Assembly (NCBI GenBank): GCA_900155405.1 | Contig: LT700188.1 | Location: 1,054,001-1,118,000, forward strand | Direction: 5' to 3' | Origin: Negativicoccus massiliensis | Lineage (GTDB): Bacteria; Bacillota; Negativicutes; Veillonellales; Negativicoccaceae | DNA: 64,000 nt | Shown here: positions 52,066 to 62,066 of the stretch, piece by piece | How the letters are laid out: each line of letters begins with the position of its first letter | Position numbering within the stretch: position 1 is the first letter of the stretch | The notes under the pieces: model-generated | Seen by the model: the letters and a program-made list of their open reading frames with translations, nothing else | What the model was told of the DNA's origin: nothing | Databases searched by the model: none | Made by a program: the position numbers and the translations under genes

Positions 52066-52830
52066 GTGAACGAAATTCTGACCTCGCTCGGACGTTCAAC
52101 GATATATGTTTTGGCGCAGATCGGCGCCGCCGTTCAATTGTTGATCGCGGCATGGCAGCGCATTACTTCGCTCAATGTGCGTCAAACGACAAAACAGATG
52201 GCGCTGCTGGGCGTCGGCTCCTTTCCGATTGTCGCGCTGACGTTGCTTTTTACCGGCATGGTGCTGACCTTGCAGATCGCCACCGAACTGTCGCGTTTCG
52301 GCGCGCAATTTTCGATCGGCGCGATCGTCTCGCTCGGGATGGGCCGCGAATTGGGGCCGGTATTATGCGGCGTCGTCTTAGCGGGCCGCGGCGGTGCGGC
52401 GATCACGGCCGAGATCGGCACGATGAAAGTCACCGAGCAGATCGACGCTTTGCGCGTGCTGGCGACCGATCCGATCAGTTACCTCGTGGTGCCGCGCATG
52501 GCGGCGTGCATGATTATGCTGCCGCTTTTAAATGTCTTGGGACTGATCATCGGCACTTTCGGCGGCGTTTTGGTCTGCACATTGAATAACGGTATTTCCG
52601 CTTACACGTTTTGGCGTTCGATTGAGATGTTTGTCACGCCGAGCGATGTCTATCTCGGCATGATTAAAGCGGTCGTCTTCGGGATGATTGTCGCGATCGT
52701 CGGCTGCAGCCGCGGCATGCTCGCGACCGCCGGCGCGGAAGGCGTCGGTAAAGCGGCGACCGAAACCGTAATGTATTCCATTATGATGATTTTTGCCGTC
52801 AACTATTTGTTGTCGAGCATTCTGTTTTAA
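52066..52830 (+). CDS. mlaE: MlaE-family lipid ABC permease
   Basis: A 254-residue MlaE-type permease for phospholipid transport between the two membranes. Family blocks are GMVLTLQIATELSRFG, VSLGMGRELGPVLCGVVLAGR and AEIGTMKVTEQIDALRVLATDP. The GTG at 52066 has AGGAGG 9 bases upstream; the longer frame to 51988 runs into noncoding sequence. It begins the outer-membrane gene cluster and is followed by mlaF and mlaD. Confidence 0.94.
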   Translation: MNEILTSLGRSTIYVLAQIGAAVQLLIAAWQRITSLNVRQTTKQMALLGVGSFPIVALTLLFTGMVLTLQIATELSRFGAQFSIGAIVSLGMGRELGPVLCGVVLAGRGGAAITAEIGTMKVTEQIDALRVLATDPISYLVVPRMAACMIMLPLLNVLGLIIGTFGGVLVCTLNNGISAYTFWRSIEMFVTPSDVYLGMIKAVVFGMIVAIVGCSRGMLATAGAEGVGKAATETVMYSIMMIFAVNYLLSSILF

Positions 52831-52839
52831 GAGGCGAAG

Positions 52840-53592
52840 ATGATTGAATTACAGGACGTGACGGTGCGCTTCGGCGAACGCGAAATCCTGCGCGGCGTGG
52901 ATCTGACCGTGGCGGCGGGAGAAACGCTCGTCATTTTGGGCGCATCCGGCTCGGGCAAATCGACGATTCTCCGCGTCCTCATCGGTTTGATCAAACCGAC
53001 TTCGGGACGCGTTTTGATCGACGGGGTCGATGTGACGGATTACAGCGAACGGCAATGGAATGAAGTGCGCCGTCACATGGGCTATGTATTCCAATATTCC
53101 GCGTTGTTTGATTCCATGACCGTCGGTGAAAATGTCGCCTTCGGTCTGGTGCGGCAAAATGAATTGAGCAAAGATGAAATCGCAGCGCATGTGCGCGAAC
53201 GTTTGCAACTGGTGGGACTCGCGGACTGGCAAGATGCGTTGCCGCAGCAGTTGTCCGGCGGCATGAAAAAACGCGTCGCGTTGGCGCGCGCGCTGGCGAC
53301 CGAACCGAAAGTCGTTTTATATGACGAACCGACGGCGGGGCTCGATCCGATCAGCGCGGCGACCGTCGATCGCCTGATCTGCCGCGCGCAGCGGCAATAC
53401 GGCACGAGCGGCGTGGTCGTTACGCACGAGCTCGATTCGGCGCGAACCGTCGCCGATCGACTCGCGTTTTTACATCAGGGGCGTTTTATCGCGGATGCTC
53501 CGGCCGATACGTTTTGGCAATCGGACAATCCGCTCGTACAGAATTTTTTACAGGGCAAGAGCGAATTGGATGAGGAGGAGCGGCGCCCATGA
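52840..53592 (+). CDS. mlaF: MlaF-family ABC ATPase
   Basis: A 250-residue ATPase for the lipid transporter. Walker A GASGSGKSTILRVLIGL, signature QLSGGMKKRVALARALA (the GGMKKR form typical of MlaF), Walker B VVLYDEPTAGLDP and the H-loop VVTHELDS are present. It overlaps mlaD by 4 bases. Confidence 0.95.
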   Translation: MIELQDVTVRFGEREILRGVDLTVAAGETLVILGASGSGKSTILRVLIGLIKPTSGRVLIDGVDVTDYSERQWNEVRRHMGYVFQYSALFDSMTVGENVAFGLVRQNELSKDEIAAHVRERLQLVGLADWQDALPQQLSGGMKKRVALARALATEPKVVLYDEPTAGLDPISAATVDRLICRAQRQYGTSGVVVTHELDSARTVADRLAFLHQGRFIADAPADTFWQSDNPLVQNFLQGKSELDEEERRP

Positions 53593-54701
53593 AGTGGTCA
53601 ACGGAGGCCAAGGTCGGAGCGTTTACCTTAGCGGGTCTGATCGCGACGGCGATCGTCTTGGCACAACTTTCGAACTTTGTGTTTTTCGGTAAAAAGGGCT
53701 ACGACATCTACGGCATTTTTCCGGAAGTGAACGGTTTGGCGCAAGGCAATCAGGTGCGCTATTCCGGCGTGGAAGTCGGGAAAGTCGAAGAGGTGTCGTC
53801 ATTGCCGCACGGCGCGAAAGTGCGGCTGCGCATTTACGAAGGCATTTCGATTCCGAGAGATTCTTATTTCGCGGTCGAAGCGGACGGCGTAATGGGCGAA
53901 AAATTTATTCGCATTACGCCCGGCGATTTGAAAAACGGCGCGCTGCAACCGGGGGATACGATCACGGGCGGCATGCCCGGCGGCATTGATGCGATCATGC
54001 GGGAAACCAATCGCCTGCTGGCCAAGACGCAGGAAGCCATGGACAGCGTCAACAAAGTGATCGGCGATCCCGTCATGCAGGAACAGCTGCGCGCTACGGT
54101 GGCCAACGCCAATGACATGTCGGCGCGGATGATCGTGCTGACATCTTCATTGCAGCAGATGACGAACGATGTGAATTTGTTGCTCGCGCGGCTGGATGCC
54201 GACGGTAAATTAACCGACGATTTGCGGGCGACCGCGGAAAACTTTCGCGTGACGAGCGAAAACGCGCGACGGATTTCCAGTCGCATCGGCGGACTCAAAC
54301 GGTCGTCACTCGCCATGCCCGGCGAAGTCGAGATGTTATATAATACGGATAAGCATAAAACCACACTGAACGCCAATTGGCGCATCGGTAACGAAAATGC
54401 GTTCGGCCTGATCGGCGCGGAAGATATCGGTAAAGGTACGCTGGCCAGCTTGCAATACGGTAAACATAACGGCCGCTGGTCGGTACGGGCCGGTTTAATT
54501 CGCGGCGAGATCGGAGCGGGGGCTGATTATGAGATCGGCAAAGGCCTGCTCACGGTTGATGCGTATAATTTAGAGGATTCCGAATACCGGTTGCGCGCGC
54601 GTTGGCCGGTAGCGGAGGACTGGTCGGCAGTCGCCCAGTCGATTTTCCCGGAAAGCGCGCCTAACGGCGGTTACTATTTCGGTGTCAACCATACTTTTTA
54701 A
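53589..54701 (+). CDS. mlaD: MlaD-type MCE protein with C-terminal beta-barrel-like extension
   Basis: A 370-residue MCE-domain protein. One N-terminal membrane helix (about 10-32) is followed by the MCE domain (about 37-115: YDIYGIFPEVNGLAQGNQVR, GVMGEKFIRITPG), a long helical region (130-240), and a C-terminal beta-rich part (about 250-370) ending in YYFGVNHTF. A terminal Phe and alternating hydrophobic strands suit an outer-membrane barrel. Fusion of MlaD to a barrel has been described in Veillonella parvula as a transenvelope lipid bridge; this gene has the same plan and is much longer than E. coli MlaD (183 residues). Confidence 0.93.
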   Translation: MKWSTEAKVGAFTLAGLIATAIVLAQLSNFVFFGKKGYDIYGIFPEVNGLAQGNQVRYSGVEVGKVEEVSSLPHGAKVRLRIYEGISIPRDSYFAVEADGVMGEKFIRITPGDLKNGALQPGDTITGGMPGGIDAIMRETNRLLAKTQEAMDSVNKVIGDPVMQEQLRATVANANDMSARMIVLTSSLQQMTNDVNLLLARLDADGKLTDDLRATAENFRVTSENARRISSRIGGLKRSSLAMPGEVEMLYNTDKHKTTLNANWRIGNENAFGLIGAEDIGKGTLASLQYGKHNGRWSVRAGLIRGEIGAGADYEIGKGLLTVDAYNLEDSEYRLRARWPVAEDWSAVAQSIFPESAPNGGYYFGVNHTF

Positions 54702-54729
54702 AAGTGTAGAGAGTTAAGAGGAGATCAAC

Positions 54730-56382
54730 ATGAACTATGTAAAAATTGCCGCGGTACTCGCGGCTGTCGCTTTAGTCGGACAAGGATCGGTATTCGCGAC
54801 TGATAATCCGCTTTTGGCGACGAAGAAGATCGTCAACACGACGGACGCGCTGCAACGGGAAAGCGTCCCGACGCTTGTCGATCCGAACGAAGAGCTGGCG
54901 CCGCAGACGCTGGAACTGTCTTTATCGGAAGCGGTACAGATCGCCGTGGTCAATCATTATGCCGTGCATATCGCGGAAGCGAAATGGCAGGCGGCCAATG
55001 CGGCCGTCAGTGAAATAGCGGCGAAAAAGAATCCGAGTTTTGACTTCCAGTTCGGCGCGTCGAAGTTTAAAGAGAAAAGCCAGACGGTCGCCGTGCCGCG
55101 TCCGCTCGGACCGGAGCATGCCGCTAAAGTCGACGCGACCGCGCAGGCCGCGTTGAACGCGTTGCAGCTGGTGAACCCGGGAGCGAATTTGACGCTTGAA
55201 GATCTGAAAAAAACCGACTTGTATAAAGCTCTCACAACGCAAACGGTACCGATGACTTTTGCGCAGGATCACGGTTTTCAAAATACGCTTTCGGTCACCT
55301 GGCCGATTTGGACGGGCGGTCGTGTCGAAAGCGCGGTAGCGGCGGCGCGTTACGGTCGTGACGCGGCGGAGTGGGGAATCTATAAAGAAGAAGCGGATTT
55401 GAAATATAAAGTCACGCAAGGCTACTACCAATTGATGGAAGCGCAACATTTTGCCGACATCGCCGACACCGCCGTGAAAAATCTGACGGAACACGTCAAA
55501 AACGTTACGCAGATTTATAATGCGGGCGTGGTGGCGCGAATTGACGTGCTTTCGTCCGAAGTCGCTTTAGCGGATGCGCGGGAAAAACAAATTAAAGCGC
55601 AAAACGCCGTGCAACTCGCGCGCGCTAACATGAGCAATCTTTTGCGCCTGCCGACGGTCACGACAGTCGTACCGGATACCAATGAGCTGCCGCATCGCGC
55701 GATTACGATCCAACGTGCGCAGGCTATCGACTATGCATTGGCGCATCGTTGGGAATTACAGCAGGCGGCACTGAATGTCAAAGCCAGTGAAGAAAAATTG
55801 AATGTGGCGAAGGCCGGCAACAAACCGACCGTCGCGCTGACGGCGAACATGAGCTGGCAGGACAAAGATTTTCCGGGCTTTGAAAATGAAGACTGGAAAG
55901 TCGCCGGCGGCGTGAGCTGGCCACTCTATGACGGCGGCGCCACTACGGGAAAAGTGAAAGGCGCGAAAGCGGACCTCGCCGCGGCGGAAGAAACCTACTT
56001 GCAGGCGCGCGGCCAAATCGAATTGGATGTGACGCAGGCCTACTTGAATATCGGCAGCGCGGAAGAACGGATTCAATCCACCGCGCAGGCGGTAGAGCAG
56101 GCGCAGGAAGCGTACAAGATCGCACGCATTCGTTACCGCGCCGGCGTCGGCATCAACTTGGATGTCCTGGATGCGCAGCTCGCGTTGGATCAGGCGCGCA
56201 CGAATTACATCACCGCGTTGTACGATTACAACACGGGTCTCGCCCGCTTGGAACAGGCGATGGGCGTACCGGCTGTCGTGCGTTACGATGAAAGCGGCAA
56301 GGTGATCGCGCCGATCGAACCGATTACGCTGAGCAATGATGAAGCCATCCTGGCGACGCACAAACGACAGGCAGAACAATAA
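54730..56382 (+). CDS. tolC: TolC-family outer membrane channel protein
   Basis: A 550-residue outer membrane factor with a signal peptide (about 1-24). Two TolC repeats are seen. The first has LSLSEAVQIAVVNHYAVHIAE and NVTQIYNAGVVARIDVLSSE; the second has LNVKASEEKLNVAKAGNKPT and ARIRYRAGVGINLDVLDAQLALDQ. These helices form the periplasmic tunnel. An insert at about 105-175 carries extra charged residues. It lies between mlaD and tamB. Whether it serves an exporter or an Mla function is open. Confidence 0.92.
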   Translation: MNYVKIAAVLAAVALVGQGSVFATDNPLLATKKIVNTTDALQRESVPTLVDPNEELAPQTLELSLSEAVQIAVVNHYAVHIAEAKWQAANAAVSEIAAKKNPSFDFQFGASKFKEKSQTVAVPRPLGPEHAAKVDATAQAALNALQLVNPGANLTLEDLKKTDLYKALTTQTVPMTFAQDHGFQNTLSVTWPIWTGGRVESAVAAARYGRDAAEWGIYKEEADLKYKVTQGYYQLMEAQHFADIADTAVKNLTEHVKNVTQIYNAGVVARIDVLSSEVALADAREKQIKAQNAVQLARANMSNLLRLPTVTTVVPDTNELPHRAITIQRAQAIDYALAHRWELQQAALNVKASEEKLNVAKAGNKPTVALTANMSWQDKDFPGFENEDWKVAGGVSWPLYDGGATTGKVKGAKADLAAAEETYLQARGQIELDVTQAYLNIGSAEERIQSTAQAVEQAQEAYKIARIRYRAGVGINLDVLDAQLALDQARTNYITALYDYNTGLARLEQAMGVPAVVRYDESGKVIAPIEPITLSNDEAILATHKRQAEQ

Positions 56383-56419
56383 TTTTTGTAAAACAATACA
56401 TGGACAATAGCGAGGGGGC

Positions 56420-59400
56420 ATGTCCGTGCGACGTTGGCTTTTGACGGGAGCCACGGTACTCGCCATCGGTGCGGGCGCGTTCGAGTTCTATGTGAAACCG
56501 ACCGTGCTCGAGCAGGCGCCGGCACTTGTGGACGAGGCCTTGGCGACGACCGTCAACGGCACAGTCCGTTACGATAAACTGGATATAGACTGGGCTTGGA
56601 ACGCGCATGTGAAAAATGCGACGGTAACCGATGCCAAGGGACTCACGGTAGCGCGTGTTCCGGATATCGAAGTCAGCTGGAATCTTTGGCGGGCGCTCGA
56701 ATACGCGATGGGTAAGCGCGCCGCTTTGGGCGTCCTCGACGGCATTACGCTCGAACAACCGGAGGTTTGGTTGCGGGAAGAACCGGACCGTTCCTGGAAT
56801 GTTTCTCATTTGATCCGTCCGCAGGAAACGCAGACGGAGTTCTCTTTGCGTGCCAAAATCATGGTCAATCGCGGTTTGGCGCATTTGGAATTTTTACAGG
56901 ATCCCACCATCCATCTGACCGATGTCACGTGCGGGATGGATTTAAATGATTATCCGACCGTCACCGGCAGAGCGAAATTTTTATATAATAACGAACCTGT
57001 CACGCTGACCGGAAACTATACTTCGGCGGACGATTTTAACGCGCACGTGACGGCGAAACGTTTGCCGATTACGCTCGCGAATTACGTGCTGCGCGACGCG
57101 GCGCCGGACATCGCGTTGCGGGCGGGTGAGATTCACAACACGGATTTGAACGTCAGCGCCGATTCTACCGGTTTGCGCTATGACGGCACTACGGAATTGC
57201 GCGCCGGCGCGTTGCAATACGACCGGTATAACGTCACCGACGCCAAGGCCGTTATGCGTCTGGCGACGAATCGCCTGTCCTTTGCCGATGCGCAGGCGCA
57301 AGTGAACGGACAACCGCTGACGGCTAACGGTACGATATTACTTAATGACGATCCGGCGCTGGATCTGCATTTGGCGACGACGGGCGCGGAAGTGGCGACG
57401 CTTGCCGATGTGCCTCTTTACGGGCCGGTCGCGGCCAACATGCATGTGGGCGGCACGGTGGCGGCGCCGACGGCGGAAGGCGTCGCGATGCTGCAACAGG
57501 GCAGCTACGGTGCGACGCCGCTGCAAAATGTCTTTACCAAGTTTGTCTATCGCGGAGACGTCGTGAACCTGCCGGAAATAGTGGCGGGAATCGGTGAGGG
57601 ACGAGTCCGCGGCAGCGGTTACTATAATGTGGCGACGAATACCGGCGCCGGCGAATATACGGCGGACAATATTAATTTGGCGCAGCTTCCGGAAACGGAC
57701 GGCGCGTACGCCGGTACAGTGAACGGCCGCGGCGCGGTTGAAATTCACGACGGGGAAATGGCGCTCGCGACGTTTACCGGCTCCGGAACGGGCGTCAGCG
57801 GCGCGGGCATCATGACTGATTCGCTGCGCGCGTCGTTGCGCTATGAAGCGGGCGCGCTTGCGTTACATTATCTGAACGGCACTATGGGTGACGGTACATT
57901 TACGGCGTTCGGCAGCATGGATACGCCGCAGGGTATTCAAGTAGCCGCGCATCAATTACCGCTTTCGTATCTTTCCGGCTTGGCCGGTGTCACTATGTCG
58001 GGGGCGGCGGATCTTACAGGACAACTTACCGGCAGCGTCGCGGCGCCGCAATTCGTCGGCACGGTGAGCGCGCGTGACGGCGCTGTGCACGGTCTCGCGT
58101 ATACGTCGATTCACGGCGATGTGGCGTACGTCGACGATACGTTTACCACAGATCGTCTTGTCTGGCAGGATGCCGAAGGCGGTCATGTCATTTCCGGCAG
58201 CGCGCAGCTGACCGGCGCGAAAGCGCTGGATCTTACGGTTCAAAGCGATAACATCCGCCTTGAATCGTTACTGCGGGCGGCCGACTTGCCGTTGGACGCC
58301 ACCGGCTGGGCCACCAATTCGCTGACCGTGCGCGGCACGCTCGATCAACCGGAAGCGAGCGGTGAACTGCATCTTTGGGACGGTTCGGTGATGGGCGAAC
58401 TCTATCAGGATGTAATCGCCCGTTACCGTTATGACGGCGATATTTTATATTTGGATGAGGCGCTGGCCTCGATGTACAACGGTACTTTGTACGCGTCAGG
58501 CACGATCGCGCCGAACGCGTTGAATGTTCAGTTGAAGGCAAGTGAAATTGATATTGATCGCGTATTGCGCGAAAAAAATACGAACCGACTGGCGGGTACC
58601 GTATCCGCCGAGGGAATATTGCGCGGCACGCCGGCCGATCCGCGTTTGGAAGCCGACTTCTGGGGCCATAATTTATATGCCAACGGCGAACCGATCGACG
58701 GTTTGCGCGGTCATTTAGCTTACGCCGAAGGCGTAGCGGCTTTGACCGATACGACGCTGACGCAGCGCGACGGCGTCTATCGTTTGAACGGCACATATCG
58801 CTTGGACGGCGGCGTGTTCCGCGGAGCGGGCGACGTGGAGGGAGCGGACATTGCGCGGCTCTTGCGTCTGGCGAATATTCCGTACGAGAACTTGGCCGGT
58901 CAGGTGACGGGGCATGTCGAACTCAACGGTACAGCCGCGAACCCGAGCTTGCGCATCAACGGCAAATTGGAAAACGGCAGCATTGACGGCAAACCTTTCG
59001 GTACGACGGAAATTGACGCGGATTACGCCAATCGCGTGGCGACCGTCCGCAAGTTGCATATGCCGATCGGCGCGGGCGTGCTCGCCGCCGCCGGCACGGC
59101 TGATCTCGACGGTGAAATCGATATGCAGCTGGCGGCGAAAGATGTCGATGTCACCTACGTCACGGCACTGGCGGGACAACCGCTTGATCTCACGGGCAAT
59201 TTGAATGTGAGCGCGGTCTTCACCGGTCCAACAAAAACACCGGTGATGGATATGTCGTTCGAACTTTCGAACGGCGCATTCGCAGGTGTTGCCTTTGATC
59301 GTTTCATCGGCTTGTTGAATATGCGCGATCAAATCATCGAAGTCAACCAGACCTTGCTGCAACGTGAACCGTATCAATTAAGCATGTACGGTAAAGTTCC

Positions 59401-60688
59401 GGTCGCCGCGTTGACGAAAGCGGGACGGGCGACGCAATCGAATGAATCAATGAATCTGGAAATCCACCTGGATAAAGCGGATTTGGAACTGTTGCGCGCG
59501 CTATCACCCGCGGTTCTTTCCGCCACAGGCGAAACCAAAGGCGGCATCACGGTCACCGGCACGCTTGCGGATCCGCACATCAACGGACGCATTTTTGTCG
59601 CGGACGGCGCGGCGACGATAGAAACGATGAAAAGTCCGCTGGAACATATTCACGCGGAATTGGAATTTAACGGTAAATCCGCCACCTGGCGCGGCCAAAC
59701 GACCATCGGTGAAGGCGATCTTACCACTGCGGGCGAAGTTCGCTGGACCGACTTTACCGATACGCGCTATGAAGGGACGCTGGACGCCGACGCGATCAAT
59801 CCGCAGAGCTCGTACTACTCCGGTCCTTTGACGGCGCATTTACAACTTACGCAACAGGCGGGCATGCCGTATCTGACCGGCGATGTTCTGGTGGAAAAAT
59901 CCCGCTTCGATGTGCCGCTGACATTTACGGAGGGCGGCACGCCGCTGTTGATGGGATTTGATGTGAACGTCAGCATCGGTGAAAAGACACGCCTTTATAA
60001 CAGCTATCTCTATGATTTGACATTGGCCGGCGATTTGCACGTCGGCGGCACGACCGCGGCGCCGGACGTTGACGGCAAAGTAGTCGTGAACCACGGGTAC
60101 TTGCGGTACCTGAGCAATAAATTCAAGGTCGAGGAAGGCGTGGCCGATTTCAATCGCACGCAGAGTTTCCTGCCGAATCTGCACGTGCTCGCGACGACAA
60201 AATTTAATCGTTACCGCATTCATATGCAGGCGGATGGTTTACCGACGGAGCTCGATCTGAAACTTACTTCGGAACCGGCGTTAAGCCAGGAAGAAATCGT
60301 CATGATGCTTACCTTGCACACGCAGGGCGATATCAACGATCTCGGCCGGGCGGACGCCAACGCGGCCTTGGCGTCGGCGGCGCAGACATTGGTTTTCGGC
60401 ACGCTCGAAAATCGTCTGCAGGATGTATTGGGCCTCGATATGATCCAGGTCACGACCGGTTCGGTCGATCCCTTTGAAACATCCACAGTCGCCAACCAAA
60501 GCTTTTACAACCTGCAAATCGGCAAATATCTGTTCGACGACTTCATGTTGGTGCTGACAACCGGCGTCAACAACGAACAGCAAAGCGCCGGTTTCCGTTA
60601 CGACATTAACCGGAGTTTCCAAGCGGAAGCGTGGATGAATAATGAAGACAATTACTATATCGGCGGTAATTGGCAGTATCGATTCTAA
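56420..60688 (+). CDS. tamB: TamB/AsmA-like translocation and lipid-transfer protein
   Basis: A 1422-residue envelope protein with an N-terminal anchor (about 5-24) and a very long, repetitive beta-rich body. The C-terminal DUF490 (TamB) domain is clear from the block NKFKVEEGVADFNRTQSFLP, followed by TSEPALSQEEIVMMLTLH and a terminal WQYRF. TamB-like proteins form a periplasm-spanning groove that carries phospholipid to the outer membrane. With MlaEFD upstream and BamA downstream, this is the transport and assembly core of the outer membrane. Start: GAGGGGG lies 5 bases before the ATG. Confidence 0.93.
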   Translation: MSVRRWLLTGATVLAIGAGAFEFYVKPTVLEQAPALVDEALATTVNGTVRYDKLDIDWAWNAHVKNATVTDAKGLTVARVPDIEVSWNLWRALEYAMGKRAALGVLDGITLEQPEVWLREEPDRSWNVSHLIRPQETQTEFSLRAKIMVNRGLAHLEFLQDPTIHLTDVTCGMDLNDYPTVTGRAKFLYNNEPVTLTGNYTSADDFNAHVTAKRLPITLANYVLRDAAPDIALRAGEIHNTDLNVSADSTGLRYDGTTELRAGALQYDRYNVTDAKAVMRLATNRLSFADAQAQVNGQPLTANGTILLNDDPALDLHLATTGAEVATLADVPLYGPVAANMHVGGTVAAPTAEGVAMLQQGSYGATPLQNVFTKFVYRGDVVNLPEIVAGIGEGRVRGSGYYNVATNTGAGEYTADNINLAQLPETDGAYAGTVNGRGAVEIHDGEMALATFTGSGTGVSGAGIMTDSLRASLRYEAGALALHYLNGTMGDGTFTAFGSMDTPQGIQVAAHQLPLSYLSGLAGVTMSGAADLTGQLTGSVAAPQFVGTVSARDGAVHGLAYTSIHGDVAYVDDTFTTDRLVWQDAEGGHVISGSAQLTGAKALDLTVQSDNIRLESLLRAADLPLDATGWATNSLTVRGTLDQPEASGELHLWDGSVMGELYQDVIARYRYDGDILYLDEALASMYNGTLYASGTIAPNALNVQLKASEIDIDRVLREKNTNRLAGTVSAEGILRGTPADPRLEADFWGHNLYANGEPIDGLRGHLAYAEGVAALTDTTLTQRDGVYRLNGTYRLDGGVFRGAGDVEGADIARLLRLANIPYENLAGQVTGHVELNGTAANPSLRINGKLENGSIDGKPFGTTEIDADYANRVATVRKLHMPIGAGVLAAAGTADLDGEIDMQLAAKDVDVTYVTALAGQPLDLTGNLNVSAVFTGPTKTPVMDMSFELSNGAFAGVAFDRFIGLLNMRDQIIEVNQTLLQREPYQLSMYGKVPVAALTKAGRATQSNESMNLEIHLDKADLELLRALSPAVLSATGETKGGITVTGTLADPHINGRIFVADGAATIETMKSPLEHIHAELEFNGKSATWRGQTTIGEGDLTTAGEVRWTDFTDTRYEGTLDADAINPQSSYYSGPLTAHLQLTQQAGMPYLTGDVLVEKSRFDVPLTFTEGGTPLLMGFDVNVSIGEKTRLYNSYLYDLTLAGDLHVGGTTAAPDVDGKVVVNHGYLRYLSNKFKVEEGVADFNRTQSFLPNLHVLATTKFNRYRIHMQADGLPTELDLKLTSEPALSQEEIVMMLTLHTQGDINDLGRADANAALASAAQTLVFGTLENRLQDVLGLDMIQVTTGSVDPFETSTVANQSFYNLQIGKYLFDDFMLVLTTGVNNEQQSAGFRYDINRSFQAEAWMNNEDNYYIGGNWQYRF

Positions 60689-60697
60689 AGGAGCGCC

Positions 60698-61330
60698 ATG
60701 TTAAAAGAATATTTTCAGGAACTTGCCAAAATTGAATTATTGGATCCCGAAACGGAAGCTTCTTTGTGGCGCGCCTATAAAGAAAAACAAGATCGCGGCG
60801 CCCGCCAGACATTGATCGAGCATTACCAGCCTTTGGTCGTCAAAGAAGCGATGCGCTGGCAACTGCAGGAAGCGACTTTACTGGATCTTTTACAGGAGGG
60901 CACCGTCGGTTTGATGGAAGCCGCGGAGCGGTATGATCCGGCGCGGTCGGTCGCGTTTTCCCTTTTTGCGCGGCACCGCATCCGCGGGCGCATGCTCGAT
61001 TACATTTATAAAAACGGAACCGATATCCCGGTGGAAGACAGCGCCTGGGCCGAAAGTCGCGCGCAATTCAACAGCCTCGTGACGGAGGCGACGGATGCGT
61101 TTGAGGCGGCGGATCGGACGTTTTTGTGGGAAGCGGTACGTAACGCCGTGCATCGTTTGCCGCCGAAAGAACAGCAGGTGGTCGACGGCATTTACATGCA
61201 AAATCGCGAGCCGAAAGAGCTGGCGCTCGAATTACAAGTTTCTAAAACTTACATTTATAAATTGCAAAAAACCGGTATACGCCGTCTGCGCGGCATGTTG
61301 TCGCGCTTGATGCACGAACGACGCGAGTAA
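60698..61330 (+). CDS. Sigma-70 family RNA polymerase sigma factor (FliA/SigF-like)
   Basis: A 210-residue alternative sigma factor. Region 2 is seen as LIEHYQPLVVKEAMR, LLDLLQEGTVGLMEAAERYD, and ARSVAFSLFARHRIRGRMLDY. Region 4 is seen as VHRLPPKEQQVVDGIYMQ, then KELALELQVSKTYIYKLQK. Region 1 is absent, so it belongs to the group 3 type. Its place 10 bases after tamB and before bamA suggests a role in expression of envelope genes, which is inference. No anti-sigma factor is recognised next to it, although the next gene is a single-pass membrane protein. Confidence 0.9.
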   Translation: MLKEYFQELAKIELLDPETEASLWRAYKEKQDRGARQTLIEHYQPLVVKEAMRWQLQEATLLDLLQEGTVGLMEAAERYDPARSVAFSLFARHRIRGRMLDYIYKNGTDIPVEDSAWAESRAQFNSLVTEATDAFEAADRTFLWEAVRNAVHRLPPKEQQVVDGIYMQNREPKELALELQVSKTYIYKLQKTGIRRLRGMLSRLMHERRE

Positions 61331-61476
61331 ACGAAGATACATCGGTTATGATTTGCGAGAATTCGCTCAAAAACTCGAGTATTATTCAGAAAAAGAATGC
61401 GGAATGCGGTTGCAAAGAGAATTCAAAAAACCGATTTTAAATTGATTAGGAAATTTTACAAGAAAGGAGCACACGC

Positions 61477-61998
61477 ATGAGTCTTTCCCGAGATGAGCTT
61501 GTTCGTCGCGTTGAAACGGCGCGTCGCTGGTTGGAACAGGCGGAGCATTCATTTCATGACGAAACGCCTCTGAAAGGCGAATTGAACTTGCTTTTAGCCC
61601 AAGCCGAAATGCAAAAACTTCGGGAAGACCGCGGCATGTCCCGACAGTGGCAACATTGGCAACGCGCTCTCGCGTTGGTGACGGCGATCGTCATGGTGAG
61701 CGGTTTCAGCTGGTGGTGGCAAAAGGGTGATGACGCTCCCGCGCCGGTTACGGCTCCTGCAACGGTAGTGAAAACGGTTCCTTTGGAATCCTCGGCGACA
61801 TGGCCGCAAGCAGCCGCTCCGCAAGTCGCGCAACCGACGCCGGCGGCAAGCGTAGCGGTACCGGAGGCTCGTGAGCCGGCAGTGCATGCGGCGCCGTCAC
61901 CGGTCAAAACGGCAACGGCAACGCCGGCAGTGACACTTGCTCCGGACGAAATGCAGTCGGTGGTCAGTGATGCGGCGAAGGTATTGCGCACACCGTAA
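61477..61998 (+). CDS. Single-pass membrane protein with Pro/Ala-rich periplasmic tail
   Basis: A 173-residue protein of unknown family. Residues 1-60 are charged and probably cytoplasmic (MSLSRDELVRRVETARRW). A single membrane helix spans about 67-84 (ALVTAIVMVSGFSWWW). The rest is rich in Pro, Ala, Val and Thr, like the spacer of TonB-type or anti-sigma proteins. Its position directly after a sigma factor makes a membrane-bound anti-sigma factor one option, but the cytoplasmic part shows no recognisable anti-sigma fold. The ATG follows AAAGGAG. Confidence 0.7.
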   Translation: MSLSRDELVRRVETARRWLEQAEHSFHDETPLKGELNLLLAQAEMQKLREDRGMSRQWQHWQRALALVTAIVMVSGFSWWWQKGDDAPAPVTAPATVVKTVPLESSATWPQAAAPQVAQPTPAASVAVPEAREPAVHAAPSPVKTATATPAVTLAPDEMQSVVSDAAKVLRTP

Positions 61999-62066
61999 TT
62001 ATCAAGTAAACTAAACCTATCATTCAAATGAATGGATACCATTTGCAATTAGGAGGATATGACTAT

